A stretch of 41,820 bases of DNA from Proteobacteria bacterium HN_bin10. GTDB lineage: Bacteria > Pseudomonadota > Alphaproteobacteria > Caulobacterales > Aquidulcibacteraceae. The position numbers and the translations under genes are program-made. How positions within the stretch are numbered: position 1 is the first letter of the stretch; each line of letters begins with the position of its first letter. Location: the NCBI GenBank assembly GCA_002083515.1, contig LWDN01000047.1, positions 1 to 41,820 on the forward strand, given 5' to 3'. Below are positions 7,188 to 15,411 of this stretch, piece after piece. The notes below the pieces were generated by a model. The model searched no databases and had not been told where the DNA came from. It saw nothing but the letters and a program-made list of their open reading frames with translations.

Positions 7188-8480
7188 GTGACGGTTCCGC
7201 TGCGCACATTATTTGCTGAGGCGTTCAAGATCGGCTGTCTCGGCTTCGGCGGGCCGGCGGGCCAGATCGCCTTGATGCATCGGGTTTTCGTCGACGAGCG
7301 CAAATGGATCGACGAGGCGCGGTTCCAGCACATGCTCGCCTTCTGCATGCTGTTGCCGGGCCCGGAAGCGCAGCAGCTGGCGACCTATGTGGGCTGGCGC
7401 CTGCGCGGCTGGGCCGGCGCGCTGATCGCCGGCTGGCTGTTCGTGATCCCCGGCGCGCTGATCGTGCTGGCGCTGTCGTTGCTCTATGTGAGCTACGGCG
7501 AGGTTCCGTTGGTCGCCGCGGCATTCGATGGCGTCAAGTGCGCGGTCGTGGCGCTTGTCGCCGAGGCGCTGTTTAAGGTGGGCAAGCGCGCGCTGAAGAC
7601 CAACGCCGCGCTCTGGATCGCGATCGCTGCATTCGCCGCGCTGATCCTCGGCGCGCCGTTTCCGCTGGTGATCCTCGCGGCGGCGGTGGTTGGCATGATC
7701 TTTCCCTCCCCCCTTGTGGGGGAGGGCAGGGTGGGAGGTGCGGGCGCACTCGTTACAGGCAATGGCGCAAACACCCCCACCCCCGTCCCCTCCCCACAAG
7801 GGGGAGGGGCGCAAGCAATGCTCTGGCTCGCGCTGTGGCTCACGCCGCCTCTGCTCATCGCGCTGACGCTCGGCACGGAGCACGTGCTCTTCCAACTCGC
7901 TTTGCTGTTTTCGATCCTCGCCTGCGTCACCTTTGGCGGCGCCTACGCGGTGCTGGCGTACTTGACCGTTGAGGTCGCCGCGCGCGGCTGGCTCACGCCG
8001 GCGCAGATGATCGATGGCTTGGGCTTGGCCGAGACGACGCCCGGCCCGCTCATCCTGGTGAATCAGTTCGTGGGATTTCTTGCCGGTTGGAGCGAAGGCG
8101 GAGCGGTTCTCGCCATAGCAGGCGCCGGCATCGCGCTCTGGTGCACGTTCGCGCCGTCGTTCGTCTGGATCTTCGCCGGCGCCCCGCATGCGGAACGCTT
8201 GCAGCAAAACCCACGCGCGGCCGGCGCGCTTGCCGCGATCACCGCCGCCGTGCTCGGCGTCATCGCCAAGCTCGCGCTCTTCTTCGCCGCCCACGCATTG
8301 TTTGCGCGCCAGTTCGACTTGGGTCCAACGCAGCTGCCTGACCCAACGTCCGCCATCTGGTGGATGCTCGCCTTGGCGCTGGCGGCTGGCGTCGCGCTCA
8401 TCCGTTTCAAGGCCAATTTGCTGCTGGTTTTGGCCGCGTGCGCGCTGGCGGGCTTGGCGGCGCACGCGTGGGGCCTATAA
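7188..8480 (+). CDS. chrA: Chromate transporter, ChrA family
   Basis: 430 residues with two CHR domains. The first (about 1-170) opens LFAEAFKIGCLGFGGPAGQ, with FVDERKWIDEARF and MLLPGPEAQQLATYVGW. The second (about 205-430) has FGGAYAVLAYL and GLGLAETTPGPLILVNQFVGF, the mirrored motif set. The family is thought to export chromate by proton antiport, though natural substrates are uncertain. Residues of about 172-208 (PSPLVGEGRVGG to PSPQGGGAQ) are encoded by a GC-rich palindromic repeat sitting in frame in the inter-domain linker. The gene starts with GTG nine bases after the MFS stop, and sucC follows closely. Confidence 0.92.
   Translation: MTVPLRTLFAEAFKIGCLGFGGPAGQIALMHRVFVDERKWIDEARFQHMLAFCMLLPGPEAQQLATYVGWRLRGWAGALIAGWLFVIPGALIVLALSLLYVSYGEVPLVAAAFDGVKCAVVALVAEALFKVGKRALKTNAALWIAIAAFAALILGAPFPLVILAAAVVGMIFPSPLVGEGRVGGAGALVTGNGANTPTPVPSPQGGGAQAMLWLALWLTPPLLIALTLGTEHVLFQLALLFSILACVTFGGAYAVLAYLTVEVAARGWLTPAQMIDGLGLAETTPGPLILVNQFVGFLAGWSEGGAVLAIAGAGIALWCTFAPSFVWIFAGAPHAERLQQNPRAAGALAAITAAVLGVIAKLALFFAAHALFARQFDLGPTQLPDPTSAIWWMLALALAAGVALIRFKANLLLVLAACALAGLAAHAWGL
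7703..7810. repeat. REP-like GC-rich inverted repeat inside chrA
   Basis: The left arm at 7703-7738 and the right arm at 7770-7810 are inverted, imperfect copies of each other. Each arm carries its own short palindrome (CCCTTGTGGGGG on the left, CCCCACAAGGGG on the right). About 30 bases of unrelated spacer separate them. Its peptide signature, PSPLVGEG and TPTPVPSPQGGG, recurs in many alphaproteobacterial open frames in my memory, which marks a dispersed repeat. Here the insertion keeps the reading frame and adds roughly 37 residues to the transporter. Confidence 0.85.
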
Positions 8481-8506
8481 AGCTCCCGAATCCTCCAGGG
8501 GCCCGC

Positions 8507-9700
8507 ATGAACATCCACGAATACCAAGGCAAAGCCGTCCTCAAGAGCTTCGGCGTCGCCGTGCCGCGCGGATACCCTGCGTTCACCACCGAAGAAGCGA
8601 TCGATGCGGCGGCCAAGCTCGGCGGTTCGGTTTGGGCAGTGAAGAGCCAGATCCACGCCGGCGGTCGGGGCAAGGGCAAATTCAAGGAGCCGGAGGCGGG
8701 CGAGAAGGGCGGCGTGCGTATCGCCTTCAAGCCGGAAGATGTCGGTCTCTATGCGTCGCAAATGCTCGGGCGCACGTTGGTGACGCTGCAGACCGGCGCC
8801 GCCGGCCGTGTCGTCAAGCGCATCTACATCGAAGAAGGCGTCAAGATCGCCAAGGAATTCTACCTCTCGGCGCTGGTGGACCGCGAGCAGGGCCGCGTCG
8901 CCTTCGTCGCCAGCGAAGCCGGCGGCATGAACATCGAGCAGGTCGCGCACGACACACCCGAGAAGATCACCAATGTCGGCATCGATCCGGCGACCGGCCC
9001 CACCAAGGCCGACACGGCGAAGATCGCCGCCGCCTTTGGCGTCAGCGGCGATCTGGCCGCGCAATGCGACGAATTGATCGGCAAGCTCTACGCCGCGTTC
9101 GTGCAGAGCGACATGAGCCTGCTTGAAATCAATCCGCTCATCGTCACCGAGGACGGCAAGCTCATCTGCGCCGACGCCAAGGTCAGCTTCGATTCCAACG
9201 CCAGCTTCCGCCACCCGGAATGGGCCGACCTGCGCGACATCGGCGAGGAGGATGAGCGCGAAATCGAAGCCTCGAAATACGAGCTCTCCTACATCGCGCT
9301 CGACGGCGAAATCGGCTGCCTGGTCAACGGCGCCGGCCTCGCCATGGCGACGATGGACATCATCAAGCTGTTCGGCGCCGAGCCCGCGAACTTCCTCGAT
9401 GTCGGCGGCGGCGCCGACAAGAACAAGGTCGAGGCCGCGTTCAAGATCATTCTCGCCGACCCGAACGTGAAGGGCATTTTAGTCAACATTTTCGGCGGCA
9501 TCGCCCGCTGCGATGTCATTGCCGAAGGCGTGATTGCGGCGGTGAAGAGCGTCGGCCTTGAGGCGCCGCTGGTCGTTCGTCTCGAAGGCACCAACGTCAA
9601 TGAAGGCAAGGCCATCATCCGCAACAGCGGCCTCAACGTGATCGCGGCGGATGATCTGGAAGACGCGGCGCGGAAGATCGTGAAGGCGGTGAGGGGGTAG
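8507..9700 (+). CDS. sucC: Succinyl-CoA synthetase beta subunit
   Basis: 397 residues. An ATP-grasp domain starts MNIHEYQGKAVLKSFGVAVP and contains VKSQIHAGGRGKGKFKE and LEINPLIVTEDGKLICADAK. The C-terminal CoA-ligase domain has FLDVGGGADKNKV, GILVNIFGGIARCDVIAEG and RLEGTNVNEGKAII. With SucD it makes ATP or GTP from succinyl-CoA in the TCA cycle. The ATG at 8507 starts the conserved N-terminus; longer readings run into chrA. It lies 26 bases after chrA, and the expected partner sucD is not next to it but about 4.2 kb downstream. Confidence 0.97.
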   Translation: MNIHEYQGKAVLKSFGVAVPRGYPAFTTEEAIDAAAKLGGSVWAVKSQIHAGGRGKGKFKEPEAGEKGGVRIAFKPEDVGLYASQMLGRTLVTLQTGAAGRVVKRIYIEEGVKIAKEFYLSALVDREQGRVAFVASEAGGMNIEQVAHDTPEKITNVGIDPATGPTKADTAKIAAAFGVSGDLAAQCDELIGKLYAAFVQSDMSLLEINPLIVTEDGKLICADAKVSFDSNASFRHPEWADLRDIGEEDEREIEASKYELSYIALDGEIGCLVNGAGLAMATMDIIKLFGAEPANFLDVGGGADKNKVEAAFKIILADPNVKGILVNIFGGIARCDVIAEGVIAAVKSVGLEAPLVVRLEGTNVNEGKAIIRNSGLNVIAADDLEDAARKIVKAVRG

Positions 9701-9708
9701 GCGCGCTG

Positions 9709-10785
9709 ATGCGGACGATAATCGCCTTTCTGATTACGGTTGCTGGGCTCTCCCTTATTCCAGCCCACGCTCAGGCGCCCGGCAGGCAACTAGTGGACGA
9801 TATCGTTTCAATTTGCGCCACACCGTCGGGGTCTCTGGAGGAATCCAGCGCCGCCGTTGCGGCTTTGGGCCCGCGCTATCAGGCGGCCGATGACCGGCAG
9901 TATGCCGAAATCATCGCTCCCCTGTTCCACCCGGGCGAACGTATCCAGCCCGGTCTGCGCCGCGGTTTCTTTGGCGCCGGCGATCGCGCCGCCTTTCTTG
10001 AGTTTCGCGCCACCGAGAGCAGGTTCGGCCAAGTCGCGGACTTTCTTGTCGCCGATCAAGAAAGTATCCGCGCCTTGCTGATAGAACGTCTCGGCGTTCC
10101 GGTTGATGAGTCGCCAACGGAGAGCGGCGCTCAGGTCCAACGATTCGGCTCGGATTCCGCGCCAACGCTCAGGCTTATTTCGCGACCCGGCAGTGCAGCG
10201 CGTGTTGTGTGCGCGATGCCGGTGCCACAGCCGCCTGCGCAGCTTTCGGTTGAGCATCAAGCAGAGTTGCTTGCAGATGAGGCGTGGCAGGTCTGCGGGT
10301 TGCGCGCTGCGTCGTTGGCGGATGCGGCGCCGATCATCGGGTTGCTGCAAGGTCGATACAGACCTGTTCCAGGATCGGCTCTTGCGGTTCTGCGTGACAG
10401 TGCGGGGGCCTTGGTTGCCGATGCGGACGCGGGCATCGAGTTCGTGGAGCAGCAGCACTACTTTCGCACCACGGAAGACGGCGTCGTCGTGCTTGAGCTT
10501 ACGCAACAGCGTCAAAGCCGGATCGACCGCGTCATCGCGAATTTTAGGCTCATCCAACTCGATCCTGCCGTCTTGATTCGAGCCGTTGAACGCCGCTTCG
10601 GCCGGCGCGACTCCATCGGTGTTGGCGAACCGCTAATCTCAGGCGGCAGGGCTCTGGATGTGGCGAGCTTCGGCCGCTATGCACCCCAAGAACCTGATAG
10701 CCGGCGCTTGCTCATGTTGCTCGGCGGTGAAACGATCAGCATGCACTGCTTCTTGCGCGAGTTCCAACAGAGGGGAAGCCCATGA
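9709..10785 (+). CDS. Secreted protein with two similar halves, unknown function
   Basis: 358 residues with a signal peptide ending SLIPAHA-QA. The mature protein appears to hold two related domains of about 150 residues. Each begins with a helix containing a Cys (C36 in DIVSICATP, C196 in EAWQVCGLR) and an AL/LL-G-RY motif. Each has a late L-IERLG or AVERRFG segment and ends with a second Cys (C168 in RVVCAMP, C347 in SMHCFLR). The Cys pairs could form one disulfide per half. I recognise no named family. It starts 8 bases after sucC and overlaps the VOC gene by 4 bases (ATGA), so it is probably part of the sucC transcript. Confidence 0.75.
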   Translation: MRTIIAFLITVAGLSLIPAHAQAPGRQLVDDIVSICATPSGSLEESSAAVAALGPRYQAADDRQYAEIIAPLFHPGERIQPGLRRGFFGAGDRAAFLEFRATESRFGQVADFLVADQESIRALLIERLGVPVDESPTESGAQVQRFGSDSAPTLRLISRPGSAARVVCAMPVPQPPAQLSVEHQAELLADEAWQVCGLRAASLADAAPIIGLLQGRYRPVPGSALAVLRDSAGALVADADAGIEFVEQQHYFRTTEDGVVVLELTQQRQSRIDRVIANFRLIQLDPAVLIRAVERRFGRRDSIGVGEPLISGGRALDVASFGRYAPQEPDSRRLLMLLGGETISMHCFLREFQQRGSP

Positions 10786-11156
10786 TCGGCTACGTCACAC
10801 TCGGCACCAACGATCTTCAGCGCGCGGCGAAATTCTATGACGCCATTTGCGGTGAGCTTGGCGTCAAGCGCATGTTCGACACCGAGACGTTCATCGCCTG
10901 GGGCGAGCCGGGCGGTGGCGCTGGCATCGGCCTCACCAAGCCTTATGACGGCAACGCCGCCACCGTCGGCAACGGCGTCATGGTGGCGCTGCAAGCCAAG
11001 GATTCGGCCCAAGTCAATCGCATCTACAATCTGGCCATCTCGATGGGCGCCAAGTGCGAAGGCAAGCCCGGGCCGCGCGAGGGCATCCCCGGTTTTTACG
11101 CCGGCTATTTCCGCGACCTCGACGGCAACAAGCTCAACGCCTTCATCATGGGGTGA
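10782..11156 (+). CDS. VOC family (glyoxalase/bleomycin-resistance fold) protein
   Basis: 124 residues of the vicinal-oxygen-chelate fold: MIGYVTLGTNDLQRAAKFYD at the start, a central GIGLTKPYDG and a closing GYFRDLDGNKLNAFIMG. The usual metal-binding His of the first strand is replaced by Thr (YVTLGTND), so lyase activity is doubtful. Similar short proteins are common as unassigned lactoylglutathione-lyase-like genes. Its ATG overlaps the previous stop by 4 bases, which suggests translational coupling. It meets the leftward lipoprotein gene tail to tail. Confidence 0.88.
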   Translation: MIGYVTLGTNDLQRAAKFYDAICGELGVKRMFDTETFIAWGEPGGGAGIGLTKPYDGNAATVGNGVMVALQAKDSAQVNRIYNLAISMGAKCEGKPGPREGIPGFYAGYFRDLDGNKLNAFIMG

Positions 11157-11158
11157 GG

Positions 11159-11752
11159 CTACGCCGCTCGCGCGCTGGCGAAAATCGCATCCACTTCCTG
11201 TGCGAACGCGCCGTAATAGTGCTCGCTGGGCGCCAGGAAGAGGAGCAGGTGCAGGGAGTTGTTAGCGGCACGCGCCGCCAACGCCGCGCCCGACATGTTG
11301 AGGCCGGCCGCGGTTCGCGCGCTGATGTCGAACCGAACGCCCGGGGCGCCCGCGAGCGGTTGTGGGCGCAGCCCCGAGGAGGAGGGGTCCTGCAGTCCCG
11401 CTGTCGCAAGCGAGTCGATCACGAACTCAACCAGTTCGGTGTCGCCCATATCGGTTCGGTAGGTCGGTCGCGGCGTGTCGCGGTCAGCGACGCGAATGAG
11501 GGAAGCGTCTGGGGCGATCGAGGCGAGGTAGAGCTGGTTCAGCCCAACGCCGTCGATCGTCAGCACGCGAACGCCGCGCGGCACGATGACGAGGACGTTC
11601 GTAACATCGGACCACGGGCGGGCGAGCGTCACGGCAAAGCTTGTTCCGCGCGCCTGATACGAGCCCGCCTTCACCAGGGGGATGCTTACGCATCCCGCGG
11701 CGAGCGCTCCGCCCGCCATCGCCGCGATGGCGCCTCGTCTTGTTGTGTTCAT
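11159..11752 (-). CDS. Putative lipoprotein of the M48 trio
   Basis: 197 residues. The N-terminus MNTTRRGAIAAMAGGALAAGC has a twin-arginine-like TRR followed by a short hydrophobic run and a lipobox ending in C21, so it is probably a lipoprotein. The rest is beta-rich with no motif I recognise; WSDVTNVLVI and GVRVLTIDGVGLNQLYL are its most regular segments. It is the last gene of a leftward three-gene operon, and its ATG overlaps the M48 peptidase stop by 4 bases. That tight coupling implies a shared envelope job with the protease, perhaps as partner or substrate receptor, but this is inference. Confidence 0.75.
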   Translation of the reverse strand: MNTTRRGAIAAMAGGALAAGCVSIPLVKAGSYQARGTSFAVTLARPWSDVTNVLVIVPRGVRVLTIDGVGLNQLYLASIAPDASLIRVADRDTPRPTYRTDMGDTELVEFVIDSLATAGLQDPSSSGLRPQPLAGAPGVRFDISARTAAGLNMSGAALAARAANNSLHLLLFLAPSEHYYGAFAQEVDAIFASARAA

Positions 11753-13032
11753 TGTCCCCCTCCCGCCAATTGTGCAATGCGCGCCTCCACGAGCGCGCGG
11801 TCGCCCGCGTCTGGCGCGCGCTCCAGGTACGTGCTCAAGTACGCGGCCGCTTCGGCAGCGCGGCCGTCGCGTGCGGCGTACTCACCTAGTTCGCGCCAGG
11901 CGCCAGCCGGCGCGTCGGGCTGCGCAATCGCGTTGGCATAATGCTGAAGGGCGCGCTCGCGATCGCCTTCGCCGCGGCGGATGCGGTTGATCTCCGCACG
12001 ATAGTACTCGATGACGCCCAAATCCTCACCGTGCGCGGCTAGGCGATCCAATACCAGCCAGGTCTGTCCGTAGTCGCGCCGCCTCAAATCGGCGCGAAGC
12101 CACTCGTCGAGAAACGGACGAATGGCGGCGCGATAACGTTCACGGTGCGTCTCGCCGCCGTTCGCTTGCGCGGCGCGCTCCGTCAGCGCTTCGACCCGGT
12201 CCGCCGAGAGCGGGTGGGTGCGGAAGATGCTTGCGCGAGTCTCCTGACGGCGGGTGTCCGGGTTGTCCGACGCCTGGGTTTCCGCGAGGAGGTTGTTCCA
12301 CAATTTGTGGCCTGCATGAGCGTCGTAACCGGCGGCGACAGCGTGGTCGTAACCGATCAGATCGGCCGCCGCCTCATTCTCCCGCGAAAAGCCGAAGACC
12401 GACGCGATGGTGCCAAGATAGACGATATCGCCGATGATGCCGACGCCGGCTCCCGCAGCGATGATGGAAAACACCATAGCGGCGCCCGCTCGCCCGCGAA
12501 TGGCGCGCAGCGTGGCAAGCGAATGGCGTTCACTGTAGTGGCCGATCTCGTGACCGAGCACGAACGCCAGTTGCGCTTCGTCTTCGGCGCGCAACAGCAG
12601 GCCAGACCACACTTCCATGTAGCCATTCGGCGCCATCGAAGCGTTGAAATAAGGCCGGTTCATCACGTAGAGGCGGATGTCGCCGCAATATTGACCCGCG
12701 ACTCGGCAGGCCACATCTCGAAGGTATGTGTTCAGAGCAACGTCGTCCTCCAGCTGCCCCGAGTTCCGCGCCTCCTGCTCAGCACGATCTGACATTCCCC
12801 AAAGGCCGCCCTCATCGGTCTCGACGGCAGGGCGCGCGCGTGAAGGCTGTGGGGGCGCCAATTGAACGCTCGGCTGGGTCGCCGTTTCCGGCGAGGCAGG
12901 CGTCGGCTCGGCATGCGCCGCGCTTTCTTGCGCGACTTCGGGCGCGGTTGATACGGGCGACCCACCGTCCTGGGCAGCCGCACTTGTTGCGACCGCTAGC
13001 GCCAGGATCGAAGCAGTCAGGAGGCGTCTCAT
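11749..13032 (-). CDS. Periplasmic M48 family metalloprotease
   Basis: 427 residues. A signal peptide (to about A20) is followed by a Pro/Ala/Glu-rich linker to about residue 70 and then the M48 domain. The zinc motif is HEIGH at 161-165 in FVLGHEIGHYSERH. The third ligand is in SRENEAAADLIG at 216-227, and a hydrophobic stretch lies between them. The C-terminal 150 residues look like helical TPR-type repeats (RERALQHYANAIA, AAEAAAYLSTYLERAPDAGD). This layout recalls BepA/YfgC-type proteases that control outer-membrane assembly. Both ends overlap neighbours by 4 bases. The ATG at 13032 is chosen because the signal peptide starts there. Confidence 0.9.
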   Translation of the reverse strand: MRRLLTASILALAVATSAAAQDGGSPVSTAPEVAQESAAHAEPTPASPETATQPSVQLAPPQPSRARPAVETDEGGLWGMSDRAEQEARNSGQLEDDVALNTYLRDVACRVAGQYCGDIRLYVMNRPYFNASMAPNGYMEVWSGLLLRAEDEAQLAFVLGHEIGHYSERHSLATLRAIRGRAGAAMVFSIIAAGAGVGIIGDIVYLGTIASVFGFSRENEAAADLIGYDHAVAAGYDAHAGHKLWNNLLAETQASDNPDTRRQETRASIFRTHPLSADRVEALTERAAQANGGETHRERYRAAIRPFLDEWLRADLRRRDYGQTWLVLDRLAAHGEDLGVIEYYRAEINRIRRGEGDRERALQHYANAIAQPDAPAGAWRELGEYAARDGRAAEAAAYLSTYLERAPDAGDRALVEARIAQLAGGGQ

Positions 13033-13724
13033 AGCGGCGCTCGACGCATGAGTTCGGCCACGAACGCTATCGCCCCATCGGCTTCCCGCATGTCCGATCC
13101 GCCGGCGGTCGCGTAACCGAACCAGACAATCTTGCCCGTGCGAAGGTCCACGAGCGACGCGAATGCATCCTGCCCGCCCATCGGGATGTAGACGCCGGCC
13201 ACAAGGCCGACGATGGCCGCGGCCGCACGTGCGCCGCTCGCATAGGACCCGCGCGCGCGAACGAAAAGGGCGTAGTCGGCGTTGTAGGCTGTGGCGAGCT
13301 CCTGCACACCCTCGCCTAGTGTCCAATCCGGGGCGTTCCGACGAGTGGGGAGTTTTAGGCCGCCAATCCGTTCGGAGAGAATTGACTGGCCAACCACGTC
13401 ATGCAGCCGAATGATTTGACCGACCCGCCCCTCCATTGCGGTCGCAGGGTCGAGCGTGCTGTAGACATGTTGTTCGCGCTCGACGAGCGCCGCCAAACTC
13501 CTGGCGAGGTTGTCTCGACCGGCAATGGACCAATCCTCTCGGGGTTCTGGAAGGCCGGCGGCGGTGAGCAGCGCAAGTTGCACATCCGGCTGCATGACCA
13601 GCACCCGCGAATGTTCGGGTAATGGCTCTACCCGCGGCTCGCGGCGGCGCGGTTGCGCCTCGGCGACGGTCGCAACGCTGAGCAGCACGAATGCGACGGC
13701 AAGCGCGAAAACTCTCTTGAGCAT
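13029..13724 (-). CDS. Secreted protein leading the M48 operon, unknown function
   Basis: 231 residues with a clear signal peptide MLKRVFALAVAFVLLSVATVAEA. The mature part opens SRVLVMQPDVQLALLTAAGL, then has YNADYALFVRARGSYASG, a hydrophobic Gly/Ala stretch (AAAAIVGLVAGVYIPMG) and a closing DLRTGKIVWFGYATAGGSDMR. The ADYALFVRARG and DLRTGKIVWF pattern recalls outer-membrane-linked CsgG/GNA1162-like proteins, but I cannot name the family. The ATG at 13724 has GTGGGGG upstream and starts the signal peptide. It overlaps the M48 gene by 4 bases and is the first gene of that leftward operon. Confidence 0.75.
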   Translation of the reverse strand: MLKRVFALAVAFVLLSVATVAEAQPRRREPRVEPLPEHSRVLVMQPDVQLALLTAAGLPEPREDWSIAGRDNLARSLAALVEREQHVYSTLDPATAMEGRVGQIIRLHDVVGQSILSERIGGLKLPTRRNAPDWTLGEGVQELATAYNADYALFVRARGSYASGARAAAAIVGLVAGVYIPMGGQDAFASLVDLRTGKIVWFGYATAGGSDMREADGAIAFVAELMRRAPL

Positions 13725-13854
13725 CTGGATCCCCCACCTGTTCCAAACGGCGGCCGCCACCTTATCGCCAGGTTAGAGTGTGTCCAGGGGCCCATTTGCA
13801 ATCATCCGCTCGTGGGGTAGGACGCGCTTGCAGCAACGGCCTTCGGGGAACTTC

Positions 13855-14739
13855 GTGTCCATTCTCGTCAACGCTTCCACGCGCGTCATCTGCCAGGGTT
13901 TTACCGGCAAGAACGGCACGTTCCACTCCGAGCAGGCCATCGCCTACGGCACCAGGATGACGGGCGGCGTGAGCCCGGGGAAGGGCGGCCAGACCCACCT
14001 CGGTCTGCCCGTGTACAACACGGTCGCCGAGGCCAAGGAGCGCGCCGGGGCGGACGCCACGGTGATTTATGTGCCGCCGCCGGGCGCCGCCGCGGCCATC
14101 GAAGAGGCGATCGACGCCGAGGTCCCGTACATCGTCTGCATCACCGAGGGCATCCCGGTGCTGGACATGGTGCGGGTGAAGGCGAAGCTCGACAAATCCA
14201 AGTCGAAGCTTTTGGGGCCGAACTGCCCCGGCATCCTGACGCCGAACGAATGCAAGATCGGCATCATGCCGGGCCAGATTTTCAAGAAGGGCAGCGTCGG
14301 CGTCGTCTCGCGTTCGGGCACGCTGACCTACGAAGCGGTGTTCCAGACGACGAACGAGGGCCTCGGCCAATCGACCGCGGTCGGCATCGGCGGCGATCCG
14401 GTGAAGGGCACGGAGTTCATCGATGTGCTCGAACTTTTCCTCGCCGATCCGGAGACCAAGTCGATCATCATGATCGGCGAGATCGGCGGCTCGGCGGAGG
14501 AGGACGCCGCGCAATTCCTGGCTGACGAACGCAAGAAGGGTCGCTGGAAACCCGTGGTCGGCTTCATCGCCGGCGCCACCGCGCCGCCCGGGCGCCGCAT
14601 GGGTCACGCCGGGGCGATCATCTCCGGCGGCAAGGGCGACGCGCCCTCCAAGATCGCCGCGCTCGAAGCCGCCGGCGTCAAGGTCGCCCCGCACCCGGCG
14701 GCGCTGGGCCGGACGATGGCGGAAGTGTTAGGGGGCTGA
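13855..14739 (+). CDS. sucD: Succinyl-CoA synthetase alpha subunit
   Basis: 294 residues, full length. The CoA-binding domain starts SILVNASTRVICQGFTGKNG. PGKGGQTHLGLPVYNTV, IYVPPPGAA and GPNCPGILTPNECKIGIMPG follow. The phosphorylated histidine is H251 in RRMGHAGAIISGG. With SucC it forms the TCA-cycle ligase. The start is a GTG at 13855 with CGGGGAA in front; a reading from 13780 would add 25 residues unlike the family. It stands alone: upstream is the leftward M48 operon, downstream a toxin-antitoxin pair, so it needs its own promoter, probably in 13725-13854. Confidence 0.96.
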   Translation: MSILVNASTRVICQGFTGKNGTFHSEQAIAYGTRMTGGVSPGKGGQTHLGLPVYNTVAEAKERAGADATVIYVPPPGAAAAIEEAIDAEVPYIVCITEGIPVLDMVRVKAKLDKSKSKLLGPNCPGILTPNECKIGIMPGQIFKKGSVGVVSRSGTLTYEAVFQTTNEGLGQSTAVGIGGDPVKGTEFIDVLELFLADPETKSIIMIGEIGGSAEEDAAQFLADERKKGRWKPVVGFIAGATAPPGRRMGHAGAIISGGKGDAPSKIAALEAAGVKVAPHPAALGRTMAEVLGG

Positions 14740-14769
14740 TTTTCTCGGCCAAAAGTGCTAGACTAGGGC

Positions 14770-15006
14770 ATGTCCAAACTCGATGCGCTTTTTGAGCGAG
14801 CGCGGGCGTTGCCCGCGAATGACCAGGACGCTCTTGCCGACGAAATGCAGGCGTGGCTCGATGTACCGTCGCCGCCCGATGGTTTTGGCGCAGATGGTTC
14901 TGATCAAGAACTCGCCGAGCGCGTCAATAGCTGGCGGGCGAATCCGCATGGCGTAAGCGCCGGAGACCTGCACGCGCGGCTGAAGAAACTCCGCGACAAG
15001 CCGTGA
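14770..15006 (+). CDS. Small antitoxin-like protein upstream of a ParE-like toxin
   Basis: 78 residues, mostly helical and acidic in the middle, ending with the basic tail LHARLKKLRDKP. The first half (SKLDALFERARALPANDQDALADEMQ) resembles antitoxins of the addiction-module type that precede RelE/ParE toxins. Its stop overlaps the GTG of the next frame by 4 bases (GTGA), the usual arrangement of an antitoxin-toxin pair. It sits in the gap between sucD and sucA. The pairing carries most of the weight here; the antitoxin family itself is not certain. Confidence 0.7.
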   Translation: MSKLDALFERARALPANDQDALADEMQAWLDVPSPPDGFGADGSDQELAERVNSWRANPHGVSAGDLHARLKKLRDKP

Positions 15007-15271
15007 TCATCTACGCGCCTGACGCGGAACAAGACGTCGAGCGCCTCCACGAGTGGTTTCTTGCGCATAGCGGTCGCGCCGCTTCGGCTTTCATGGCGCG
15101 ACTCGCGATCGCGGAAGGCCGTATCGACGCTCGGCCCCAGACCTATCGGCTGAGACGCGGCGCTACAGCTTCCGCATCAACCGGACGAGCTATTCGGTTG
15201 ATTATCAAGTCGAACCCGACAAAATCGTCATTCTGCGAGTCTGGCATGGGCGCCAGGATCGCCCACTCTAG
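15003..15271 (+). pseudogene. ParE/RelE-family toxin, broken by a one-base frameshift
   Basis: The first frame reads IIYAPDAEQDVERLHEWFL and continues to RPQTYRL near 15149. At about 15150-15152 the match moves to another frame, which gives ETRRYSFRINRTSYSVDYQ and then the ParE-type ending ILRVWHGRQDRPL with a TAG at 15269-15271. Restoring one missing base would give an 89-residue protein, the normal size for ParE. Without it, the first frame runs on into 112 residues with no toxin C-terminus. The start is a GTG overlapping the antitoxin stop. This is either real inactivation or a sequence error. Confidence 0.8.
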
Positions 15272-15411
15272 GCTCGTAGCCGGCTCTGTTTGGGCTCTAT
15301 CCGCCAGCGCAGCCCTTCAATCCTTAACCGACGCACCTTAGAACGAGCGCCGCCCGGCGGCGCAGCCTATATCTTTCGCGTCCGCATCGAGATTTCCGAG
15401 GTCAGCGATCC

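Noticed and set aside
5811..8465. Two long minus-strand frames opposite the MFS and chromate transporters
   Set aside because: They mirror strong transporter genes, have very high Arg and His content and no recognisable domain.
15323..15340. TTAA followed by TTAG before sucA, as in a CtrA site
   Set aside because: The spacing is 10 bases rather than 7 and the second half is imperfect.
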